DNA from: Nocardioidaceae bacterium
GTDB taxonomy: Bacteria > Actinomycetota > Actinomycetes > Propionibacteriales > Nocardioidaceae
Length of the DNA stretch: 21,639 nucleotides
NCBI GenBank assembly: GCA_025966335.1
Contig: JAICRS010000017.1
Span: 1-21,639, forward strand
Direction of reading: 5' to 3'
The position numbers and the translations under genes are program-made. Positions within the stretch are counted from its first letter, which is position 1; each line of letters begins with the position of its first letter. The notes beneath the pieces are model-generated. The model had not been told where the DNA came from. It saw only the letters and a program-made list of their open reading frames with translations, and did not search any database. Of this stretch, positions 6,869 to 13,144 are shown in pieces.

Positions 6869-7699
6869 ATGCCCGAGGACCGGGCCAGCAGACATGCGGA
6901 CCTGACCGAGATCCGTGCGCGGAGCACCGCCCTCTTCACCGAGCTGACCGGGGCCGACGTCCCCGCGTCCCGGCGGGGCCAGATCCGCGACGACCTCGTT
7001 CGGCTGCATCTGCCGCTCGTCGAGCACCTGACCCGCCGGTTCCTCAACCGCGGGGAACCGTACGACGACCTGGTCCAGGTCGGCACGATCGGCCTGATCA
7101 AGGCGATCGACCGGTTCGACCTGGACCGTGGCGTGGAGTTCTCGACGTACGCCACCCCCACCATCGTCGGCGAGATCAAACGCCACTTCCGCGACAAGGG
7201 CTGGGCGATCCGGGTGCCGCGAAGGCTGCAGGAGCTGCGGGTCTCGATCTCGGCAGCGTCCGCCGACCTGACCCAGTCGCTGGGTCGGTCCCCGACGATC
7301 GCCGAGCTCGCCGGCCGGATCGGGGTCACCGAGGAGGAGATCCTCGAGGGCCTCGAGTCGGCCAACGCCTACGCCACCCTGTCGCTGGACGCGACGACCG
7401 ACTCGGCGGAGGACAGCGCAATGAGCATGCTGGACACGCTCGGCGAGGACGACGAGGCACTGGAGAGCGTCGAGAACCGGGAGTCGATCAAACCGCTCCT
7501 CGAGCAGCTGCAGCCTCGGGAGAAGCACATCCTGACGCTCCGGTTCTTCCGCGGCATGACCCAGTCGCAGATCGCCACCGAGATCGGCGTCTCCCAGATG
7601 CACGTCTCCCGGCTGCTGAACAAGACGCTCCAGCAGCTGCGTGAGGCGCTGGCCGAGGACCCGTCGCTGGACAGGGTCGACGGCCCCTCCCCCGCCTAG
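6869..7699 (+). CDS. SigB/SigF-family RNA polymerase sigma factor
   Basis: A 276-residue group 3 sigma-70 factor of the SigB/SigF/SigG branch, which directs RNA polymerase to stress or developmental promoters. Region 2 spans roughly 43-110 (DDLVQVGTIGLIKAIDRFD, then FSTYATPTIVGEIKRHFRD). Region 3 follows from RVPRRLQELR to about 195. Region 4 (205-262) holds the helix-turn-helix TQSQIATEIGVSQMHVSRLL (231-250). The start ATG 6869 comes 2 nt after the stop of the RsbW-like gene, so the pair is translationally coupled and the upstream product is its likely anti-sigma factor. It ends 1 nt before the convergent membrane-protein gene. The conserved domains are all present, so it is expected to be functional. 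Confidence 0.94.
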   Translation: MPEDRASRHADLTEIRARSTALFTELTGADVPASRRGQIRDDLVRLHLPLVEHLTRRFLNRGEPYDDLVQVGTIGLIKAIDRFDLDRGVEFSTYATPTIVGEIKRHFRDKGWAIRVPRRLQELRVSISAASADLTQSLGRSPTIAELAGRIGVTEEEILEGLESANAYATLSLDATTDSAEDSAMSMLDTLGEDDEALESVENRESIKPLLEQLQPREKHILTLRFFRGMTQSQIATEIGVSQMHVSRLLNKTLQQLREALAEDPSLDRVDGPSPA

Positions 7700-7700
7700 C

Positions 7701-8114
7701 TCACGGCTGGTCGGCGAGCGCGTCGATCGAGGCGGGATGGAACAGGCCGGCCAGGACGAGCACCGCGACCAGTCCCAGCGCGACCCCGATCAGCGTGGTC
7801 GAGCCCCCGACGAAGCTCCAGGCCACGGCCAGCTGGATCAGCTGGGCGACCACGATCGGAGACCGGGCCCAGGACCTGAGCCGGGTCACCGCCCAGGCGC
7901 AGAAGGCCAGGCCGGCGCCGTACAGCACGAAGAACAGCGTGGTGGTCACCCCCATCGCCACCCGGTCGCCGGAGAGCGCGAAGATCTCGACGAGGCCCTG
8001 CACCACCAGCACGATCGCCTCGACGATCGCCAGCGAGGCGGCGACCAGGAGCGGCGCGGGCGCCGTGCGCGGGCTCGGGGAGACCGGCGGGAGCGGGTCG
8101 GGGGTGTCCGTCAC
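7701..8114 (-). CDS. Small integral membrane protein, four predicted TM helices
   Basis: A 137-residue hydrophobic protein that I do not recognise as a named family. The first 20 residues are Pro/Ser-rich and probably cytoplasmic (DPLPPVSPSPRTAPAP). About four hydrophobic helices follow, roughly 22-46, 53-76, 86-104 and 107-126, with short loops and positive residues in RLRSWARS between helices 2 and 3. There are no catalytic motifs or cysteines suggesting redox or metal work beyond a single Cys in helix 2. I chose GTG 8114 because the peptide becomes typical membrane-protein sequence just after it, while the longer upstream frame runs into the whiB1 promoter region. It converges with the sigma factor gene with 1 nt between the stops. 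Such small proteins are common in Nocardioides-type genomes. Confidence 0.7.
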   Translation of the reverse strand: MTDTPDPLPPVSPSPRTAPAPLLVAASLAIVEAIVLVVQGLVEIFALSGDRVAMGVTTTLFFVLYGAGLAFCAWAVTRLRSWARSPIVVAQLIQLAVAWSFVGGSTTLIGVALGLVAVLVLAGLFHPASIDALADQP

Positions 8115-8448
8115 GGGAGCAGAGCCTACCCATCGTGGCCACGGGTCTGGACCGGCCCGCGCGGTCCCTGGAGTTGCGGTCCTGCGGGCGTTACAGTCGG
8201 GCCCTGTGACCAAAGTGACCTCGCGAAAGGGTTGCTTGCGCTCACATCTCTTGCAACGATCGTCAACGTCACCGGCCACCGGGTCCTCGAACCCGACAGA
8301 AGTGACCACTCCCGGCCTCGCCCTCGTTACTACGAGCGGGTCGGTCCTCGTGAATGTGTTCACAACAATGGGGCACAGGCACGGCGCAAACCACGGCCGA
8401 CCGGCTTACCCGCCGGCCGGTCACAGCACAAGATAGGAGTACGTCGCC
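8115..8448 (+). promoter_or_regulatory. whiB1 upstream region, 334 bases without a gene
   Basis: I see no credible gene on either strand here. The region contains a CRP-like palindrome at 8349-8364 and two close direct copies of GTGACC (8206-8211 and 8215-8220), with a third near 8300. A short start-to-start spacing with the divergent membrane-protein gene means its promoter must also lie in the left part. The length is typical for the heavily regulated whiB1/wblE promoter of actinobacteria. Confidence 0.55.
8349..8364. promoter_or_regulatory. CRP-like binding site upstream of whiB1
   Basis: CGTGAATGTGTTCACA has the two half sites GTGA and TCAC separated by exactly 6 bp, matching the CRP consensus TGTGA-N6-TCACA at 9 of 10 defined positions (the first T is C). 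The centre lies about 92 bp before the whiB1 ATG. CRP (Rv3676) control of whiB1 is known from Mycobacterium tuberculosis; extension to this organism is inference. Confidence 0.65.
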
Positions 8449-8700
8449 ATGGATTGGCGCCACCGCTCTGCGTGCCTCGACGAGGACCCAGAGCTGTTCT
8501 TCCCGATCGGCAACACCGGTCCGGCCATCCTCCAGATCGAGGAGGCCAAGCAGGTGTGCCGGCGCTGCGACGTGCGCGAACAGTGCCTCGCGTGGGCGCT
8601 CGAGGCGGGACAGGACCACGGCGTCTGGGGTGGCATGAGCGAGGACGAGCGTCGTGCGCTCAAGCGCCGCAACGCCCGCGCCAAGGTGCGCACCGCCTGA
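8449..8700 (+). CDS. whiB1: WhiB1/WblE-type iron-sulfur transcriptional regulator
   Basis: An 83-residue Wbl protein. The four cluster-ligating cysteines are Cys9, Cys37, Cys40 and Cys46 (CxxC at 37-40). The Wbl signature GVWGG is followed by the basic DNA-binding tail RRALKRRNARAKVRTA. The N-terminal run LDEDPELFFPIGNTGPA is the form seen in WhiB1 of mycobacteria and WblE of Streptomyces, not in WhiB2/WhiD or WhiB7. WhiB1 carries a nitric-oxide-sensitive [4Fe-4S] cluster and binds region 4 of the primary sigma factor; it is essential in mycobacteria. The gene is monocistronic, preceded by a long regulatory region with a CRP-like site, and its stop lies 2 nt from the convergent pdtaS-like gene. 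Confidence 0.95.
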   Translation: MDWRHRSACLDEDPELFFPIGNTGPAILQIEEAKQVCRRCDVREQCLAWALEAGQDHGVWGGMSEDERRALKRRNARAKVRTA

Positions 8701-8702
8701 TT

Positions 8703-10163
8703 TCAGTGGACCGGTAGGTCGAGGCCCACGCGGGTCCCGCCGGCCGGCCCCGGTCCCATCTCCAGCATCCCGTCCAGCTCCGACTCGACCAGGGTGCGCA
8801 CGATCGACAGTCCGAGGCTGGTCGAGGTTTCCGGGTCGAACCCGGTCGGCAGCCCCGCACCGTCGTCCTCGACCGTGACGTGCAGGCGGCCCACCAGCCG
8901 CTGAACGGACACCGTCATCTCTCCCCCGCCGTCGCCGAACCCGTGCTCGACGGCGTTCTGCAACAGCTCGGTCAGCACCATCGCCAGCGGCGTCGCGGTC
9001 TCGGCCGGCAAGGTCCCGAACGACCCGCTGCGCGACGAGGTGATCGCGCCGCCGCGTGAGCTGACGTCCGCCACCATCAGCCGCAGCCGGTCGGCCACGT
9101 CGTCGAAGTCGACGTTGTCGTCGAAGGACTGGCTCAGCGTCTCGTGCACGATCGCGATCGAGCCCACCCGGCGTACCGCCTCCTCCAGCGCGAGCCGGCC
9201 CTCCTCGCTGCCGATCCGCCGGGCCTGCAGCCGTAGCAGCGCGGCGACCGTCTGCAGGTTGTTCTTCACCCGGTGGTGGATCTCCCGGATCGTCGCGTCC
9301 TTGGTGACCAGCTCCCGGTCGCGGTTGCGCAGGTCGGTGACGTCACGCAGCAGCACCAGCGCCCCGATGTGCTCCCCGGTGGGACGCAGCGGGATGGAGC
9401 GCAGGATCAGCACTGCGTCGTCGTTGCCGGTCTCGGTGTCCTTGGCCAGCCGGCCGCCGAGGACCGCGCTCAACGTCTCCTCGTCGGGACGCCGCTTGGC
9501 CGGCACCAGCCCGCGGGTGACCTCGGCGAGGTGCAGCCCGGTGAGATCGCCGGTGAGCCCGAGCCGGCGGTAGACCGACAATGCGTTCGGGCTCGCGTAG
9601 GAGACGCGTCCGGCCGCGTCGACCCGCACGAACCCGTCCCCCACCCGCGGTGAGTCGGCGTGGTCGGAGCGCTGACCGGGGAACGGGAAGAAGCCGTTGC
9701 TGATCATCTGGGTCAGGTCGGTGGCGGTCTGCAGGTAGGACAGCTCGAGCCGGCTGGGGGTGCGTACGCCGAGCAGGTTGGTGTTGCGGGCGACGATCGC
9801 GAGGATGCGCTCGCCGCGGCGGACCGGGATCGCCTCCACCCGGACCGGGATGTCGTCGCGCCACTCCGGATCGCCCTCGCGCGCCACCCGTTGCCGCTCG
9901 AAGGCGGAGTCCAGCAACGGCCGGCGACCGGTCGGGATGAACGCACCCACCAGATCGTCGACGTAGGCGGTCGGGCCGGTGGTGGGCCGCATCTGCGCCC
10001 CGGCCCAGAAGCCGATCCCCTCCCGGTCCGGCAGCCAGAGCACGAGGTCGGCAAAGGACAGGTCGGCGATGATCTGCCAATCCGCGAGCAACAGGTGCAG
10101 CCACGCCAGGTCCTCGTCGCCGAGGTCGGTGTGGGCGCGCACCAGGTCGTTGAGCGAAGGCAC
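8703..10163 (-). CDS. pdtaS: PdtaS-like sensor histidine kinase (HisKA_2 family)
   Basis: A 486-residue cytosolic histidine kinase without membrane segments. The N-terminal GAF-like domain (about 1-150) starts MPSLNDLVRAHTDL and includes WLHLLLADWQIIADLSFADL. A PAS domain follows (about 175-280), ending LLRDVTDLRNRD. The HisKA_2 dimerisation domain has the H-box EIHHRVKNNLQ (His296/His297), and the ATP-binding domain has ELLQNAVEHG, VEDDGAGLP and GLSIVRTL. This matches PdtaS, which phosphorylates the ANTAR antiterminator PdtaR; PdtaR is not in the window, as is usual for unlinked pdtaS genes. I chose GTG 10163 because the protein then begins at the conserved family N-terminus; the frame is open further upstream but that part is unlike the family. 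Confidence 0.92.
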   Translation of the reverse strand: MPSLNDLVRAHTDLGDEDLAWLHLLLADWQIIADLSFADLVLWLPDREGIGFWAGAQMRPTTGPTAYVDDLVGAFIPTGRRPLLDSAFERQRVAREGDPEWRDDIPVRVEAIPVRRGERILAIVARNTNLLGVRTPSRLELSYLQTATDLTQMISNGFFPFPGQRSDHADSPRVGDGFVRVDAAGRVSYASPNALSVYRRLGLTGDLTGLHLAEVTRGLVPAKRRPDEETLSAVLGGRLAKDTETGNDDAVLILRSIPLRPTGEHIGALVLLRDVTDLRNRDRELVTKDATIREIHHRVKNNLQTVAALLRLQARRIGSEEGRLALEEAVRRVGSIAIVHETLSQSFDDNVDFDDVADRLRLMVADVSSRGGAITSSRSGSFGTLPAETATPLAMVLTELLQNAVEHGFGDGGGEMTVSVQRLVGRLHVTVEDDGAGLPTGFDPETSTSLGLSIVRTLVESELDGMLEMGPGPAGGTRVGLDLPVH

Positions 10164-10230
10164 GAGCGACAGCCTAGTGACCGGTGAACCCGCGTCCGGG
10201 CCGGCTCGTCGCGGGTGACAGGATGGCCGC

Positions 10231-11070
10231 ATGGCGGAGAGGTTCTGGGAGCAGGTGAAGGCCAACGGCCTCAAGGTCCCGGAGGACCGCCCGCTCGCGG
10301 AGCTGACCAGCGAGCTGACCAGCATGCTCGGCGACCCGGACCCTCAGCGGCGCGACGGGATCGCCTACCCGACGCTGGCGGCGTGGGTCTCCGAGGGCGT
10401 CTACGACGACCTGCTGCAGGGCCTCGGCGACGGGATGGCCACCGGCCTGGACGTCGGTCTGGGTGAGGACGGCGCCGACTCGGTGTTCCGGCGCAGCTTC
10501 TCGTGCCTGGTCCTGACCGAGTGCATTCTGCGCGACAACCAGATGCACCTGGTGCCGGGCGACACCATCCTGCGCTGGGGAGACCGGATCGCCGGCTGGC
10601 TGGTTCGTGAGCGCGACCTGCGCGGCTTCGTCCCCGGGGCGGGCTGGGCGCATGCCCTCGCCCACGGTGCGGACGCGATCGGCGCCCTCGCCGGCGCGGA
10701 GACGATGAGCCGCCTCGAGCTGACCGTGCTGCTCGACGTGCTCGCCGACCGGCTGCTCGAGCCGACCCACTACCACCCGGTCCACGGGGAGGCCGACCGG
10801 CTGGCGCTGGCCACGATGCAGGTGCTGCGCCGCAACCTGGTCGGGCTCGACGTCCTCGAACCCTGGGTCGCCCGGCTGGCCCATCGCGCGGCCACCTCCG
10901 GCGGGGCCGTCGACACCGACCCGTTCCTGGTCACCGGCAACGTGCAGGCCTACCTGCGCGCGCTCTACCTCCAGCTCGCGGTCGCCCCGAACCCGCCGGC
11001 CTGCCGCGCGGACCTGCTGCTGGCGCTGATCGACGGCCTGAAGCTGTCGAACCCCGGCTACCTGGTCTGA
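10231..11070 (+). CDS. DUF2785 domain-containing protein
   Basis: A 279-residue soluble, helix-rich protein that I recognise as DUF2785. The diagnostic run GWAHALAHGAD is at 138-148. Other family-like segments are YPTLAAWVSEG (46-56), RRSFSCLVLTECILRDN (87-103) and a C-terminal QAYLRALYLQL. No signal peptide, membrane helix or recognised catalytic motif is present. The paired histidines in HALAHG could be functional but nothing is proven for the family. ATG 10231 is divergent from the pdtaS-like gene with 67 nt between starts. A small hairpin follows the stop codon, and the transporter unit downstream appears separately controlled. It may be a standalone gene; its role is unknown. Confidence 0.85.
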   Translation: MAERFWEQVKANGLKVPEDRPLAELTSELTSMLGDPDPQRRDGIAYPTLAAWVSEGVYDDLLQGLGDGMATGLDVGLGEDGADSVFRRSFSCLVLTECILRDNQMHLVPGDTILRWGDRIAGWLVRERDLRGFVPGAGWAHALAHGADAIGALAGAETMSRLELTVLLDVLADRLLEPTHYHPVHGEADRLALATMQVLRRNLVGLDVLEPWVARLAHRAATSGGAVDTDPFLVTGNVQAYLRALYLQLAVAPNPPACRADLLLALIDGLKLSNPGYLV

Positions 11071-11084
11071 ACAGGCAGGGCGAC

Positions 11085-11100
11085 ACGCGGCGTCCCGCGT
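11085..11100 (+). terminator. Weak hairpin downstream of the DUF2785 gene
   Basis: ACGCGG (11085-11090) and CCGCGT (11095-11100) form a 6-bp GC-rich stem with a CGTC loop 14 nt after the DUF2785 stop. The T-run is poor (CTACTTCT), so it is at best a weak or Rho-assisted terminator. Confidence 0.35.
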
Positions 11101-11101
11101 C

Positions 11102-11117
11102 TACTTCTGGGTAAGAC
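11102..11117 (+). promoter_or_regulatory. Palindrome and -10-like element before the DUF3311/mctP unit
   Basis: TACTTCTGGGTA (11102-11113) is an imperfect TAC(C/T)-N4-GGTA dyad that overlaps a possible extended -10 (TGGGTAAGAC). A closely similar element (13123-13138) precedes the ThDP enzyme gene. This could be an operator for a common regulator or a shared promoter element. Confidence 0.4.
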
Positions 11118-11152
11118 CTCCGGGTGACTACCGTCACTTCTGCATCTATCTC

Positions 11153-11160
11153 GGAGGTGA
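11153..11160 (+). promoter_or_regulatory. Ribosome-binding site that fixes the TTG start of the DUF3311 gene
   Basis: GGAGGTGA, a near-perfect Shine-Dalgarno, ends 5 nt before TTG 11166. It makes this TTG a better start than the in-frame GTG at 11124, which has no such site. Confidence 0.75.
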
Positions 11161-11165
11161 TTCCC

Positions 11166-11450
11166 TTGCCGGACTCAACGCGCGGGTCACGCAACACCCG
11201 CCCGGTCTGGTTGCTCGTCGCACTGCTGCTGGCCGTCGCGATCGCCGTGCCGCTGCTCGTACCGCTCTACGACCGCGCTACTCCCACGTTCCTGGGCTTC
11301 CCGTTCTTCTACTGGTTCCAGTTCATGCTCATCCCGATCGCGTCGGTGCTCACCTACACGGCGTTCAAGCTGTCGCAGGCGGCGACCCGTCATGACCGGG
11401 CGGCCCGTGGTCAGAAGCCGCCGGCCGGCGAGAGGGGCGGCGTGTCATGA
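11166..11450 (+). CDS. DUF3311 small membrane protein, partner of the symporter
   Basis: A 94-residue membrane protein with two hydrophobic helices, about residues 14-33 (VWLLVALLLAVAIAVPLLVP) and 43-65. Between them is the DUF3311 signature FLGFPFFYWFQF. The C-terminus is hydrophilic. Members of this family are usually encoded just upstream of a sodium:solute symporter of the MctP type and may be small accessory subunits of the transporter. Here the genes overlap by 4 nt (ATGA at 11447-11450), which indicates translational coupling and supports a joint role. The TTG start is chosen because of the strong GGAGGTGA 5 nt upstream. Confidence 0.87.
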   Translation: MPDSTRGSRNTRPVWLLVALLLAVAIAVPLLVPLYDRATPTFLGFPFFYWFQFMLIPIASVLTYTAFKLSQAATRHDRAARGQKPPAGERGGVS

Positions 11451-13114
11451 CCGACGTCGACCCGATCGCACTGGCGGTCTTCCTGTTCTTCTTCCTGCTG
11501 GTCACGGTGCTCGGCTTCCTCGCCGCGAAGTGGCGCCGCGGTGACACCCTGGACAGCCTCGACGAGTGGGGGCTCGGCGGACGGGGCTTCGGCACCTTCA
11601 TCGCCTGGTTCCTGATCGGCGGCGACATCTACACCGCCTACACGTTCATCGCGGTGCCGGCGCTGCTGTACGCCGGCAGCGTGGTCGGTTTCTTCGCGGT
11701 GCCCTACACGATCGTGCTCTACCCGATCATCTTCATCTTCCTGCCGCGGCTGTGGTCGGTCTCGCACCGGCACGGCTACGTCACGCCGGCCGACTTCATC
11801 CGGGGCCGGTTCGACTCGCGACCGCTCGCCCTCGCGGTGGCGGTCACCGGGATCCTCGCGACGATGCCCTACATCGCGCTGCAGCTGGTCGGCATCCAGG
11901 TGGTGCTCGAGGTGATGGGCATCGGCGGAGCCGAGGACGCGTCCTGGTTCGTCAAGGACATCCCGCTGTTCCTCGCGTTCGCGATCCTGGCTGCCTACAC
12001 CTACGCATCGGGCCTGCGGGCCCCGGCGCTGATCGCGTTCGTCAAGGACACGCTGATCTACCTGGTGATCATCGTCGCGGTGTTCTACCTGCCGACCCAG
12101 CTCGGTGGCTGGGACTCGATCTTCGCGGCGGCGTCGGACTCCTTCGATGCGTTCAACACCGAGAACGCCGACGCCATCGCGGCCGGCGAGGTCTCCGGCA
12201 AGGGAGCGATCCCACCGGGTGCCGCGCACTGGGCCTACGCCTCCCTGGCGCTCGGCTCCGCGCTGGCCCTGTTCATGTACCCGCACTCGTTGACCGGGGT
12301 GCTGGCGACCAAGAACAGGTCGGTGATCCGGCGCAACGCCGCGCTGCTGCCGGCGTACTCGTTCCTGCTCGGGCTTCTGGCCCTGCTCGGCTTCGCGGCG
12401 ATCGCGGCCGGGATCACGGTGGACAACCCGCAGCAGGCGGTGCCGGCGCTGTTCGAGTCGCAGTTCCCGGGCTGGTTCGCCGGCATCGCGTTCGCGGCCA
12501 TCGCGATCGGCGCCCTGGTGCCTGCGGCGATCATGTCGATCGCGGCCGCCAACCTGTGGACCCGCAACGTCTACAAGGCGTTCCTCAAGCCGGATGCAAC
12601 ACCGGCCCAGGAGGCCAAGCAGAGCAAGCTGATGTCGCTGCTGGTGAAGTTCGGTGCGCTGTTCTTCGTGCTCGGGCTTCCGCTGGAGCTGGCGATCAAC
12701 CTGCAGCTGCTCGGCGGTGTCTGGATCCTGCAGACCTTCCCGGCGATCGTGTTCGGGCTCTACACCCGCTGGTTCCACCGGCACGCGCTGTTCGCCGGCT
12801 GGGCGGTCGGGATGATCTACGGGACCTGGACGGCCTACAACGTCCCGGCCGTCGGCGACCCGGACAGCCACTTCGGCAGCCCGGTGGCGACGGTCCCGTT
12901 CCTGGACATCGACATCTACATCGCGTTGACCGCGTTCGTGTTCAACGTCCTGGTCGCGCTGGCCGGCACCCTGCTGCTCAACGCGATGAACGTCGACGGC
13001 GGTGGCGACCTCACCTCGCCGGACGACTACAAGGCCGACGCCGGCGACGTCGGCGTCAAGGACCTGCCCCTCGACGAGATGGCTCCCGGGGAGGTGGCGA
13101 AGGGCACTCCGTAG
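11447..13114 (+). CDS. mctP: Sodium:solute symporter family, MctP-type monocarboxylate permease
   Basis: A 555-residue polytopic membrane protein of the SSS family with about 13 hydrophobic segments starting at PIALAVFLFFFLLVTVLGFL. Family features include the early loop LDEWGLGGRGFGTF, FLIGGDIYTAYTF in the second helix pair, a long stretch after RGRFDSRPLALAV, and the conserved run IAFAAIAIGALVPAAIMSIA. The C-terminal tail (about 45 residues) is charged and cytoplasmic. The closest characterised relative I can name is MctP of Rhizobium, which takes up lactate, pyruvate, propionate and alanine; this substrate range is inferred. It overlaps the DUF3311 gene by 4 nt. It is followed 30 nt later by an IlvG-like ThDP enzyme gene with its own promoter-like element. 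Confidence 0.88.
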   Translation: MTDVDPIALAVFLFFFLLVTVLGFLAAKWRRGDTLDSLDEWGLGGRGFGTFIAWFLIGGDIYTAYTFIAVPALLYAGSVVGFFAVPYTIVLYPIIFIFLPRLWSVSHRHGYVTPADFIRGRFDSRPLALAVAVTGILATMPYIALQLVGIQVVLEVMGIGGAEDASWFVKDIPLFLAFAILAAYTYASGLRAPALIAFVKDTLIYLVIIVAVFYLPTQLGGWDSIFAAASDSFDAFNTENADAIAAGEVSGKGAIPPGAAHWAYASLALGSALALFMYPHSLTGVLATKNRSVIRRNAALLPAYSFLLGLLALLGFAAIAAGITVDNPQQAVPALFESQFPGWFAGIAFAAIAIGALVPAAIMSIAAANLWTRNVYKAFLKPDATPAQEAKQSKLMSLLVKFGALFFVLGLPLELAINLQLLGGVWILQTFPAIVFGLYTRWFHRHALFAGWAVGMIYGTWTAYNVPAVGDPDSHFGSPVATVPFLDIDIYIALTAFVFNVLVALAGTLLLNAMNVDGGGDLTSPDDYKADAGDVGVKDLPLDEMAPGEVAKGTP

Positions 13115-13122
13115 CAGAGTGC

Positions 13123-13138
13123 TACCTGTGGGTAACCT
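13123..13138 (+). promoter_or_regulatory. TACC-N4-GGTA dyad and -10-like element before the ThDP enzyme gene
   Basis: TACCTGTGGGTA (13123-13134) is a perfect TACC-N4-GGTA palindrome. TAACCT (13133-13138) overlaps it and would place a transcription start close to ATG 13145, which lacks any Shine-Dalgarno, so a leaderless transcript is plausible. A related element is at 11102-11117. Confidence 0.45.
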
Positions 13139-13144
13139 ACGGTC

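Noticed and set aside
8205..8220. A second CRP site (TGTGACCAAAGTGACC) upstream of whiB1.
   Set aside because: The right half is not TCACA; it is a direct repeat of GTGACC, not a dyad, so it does not fit CRP.
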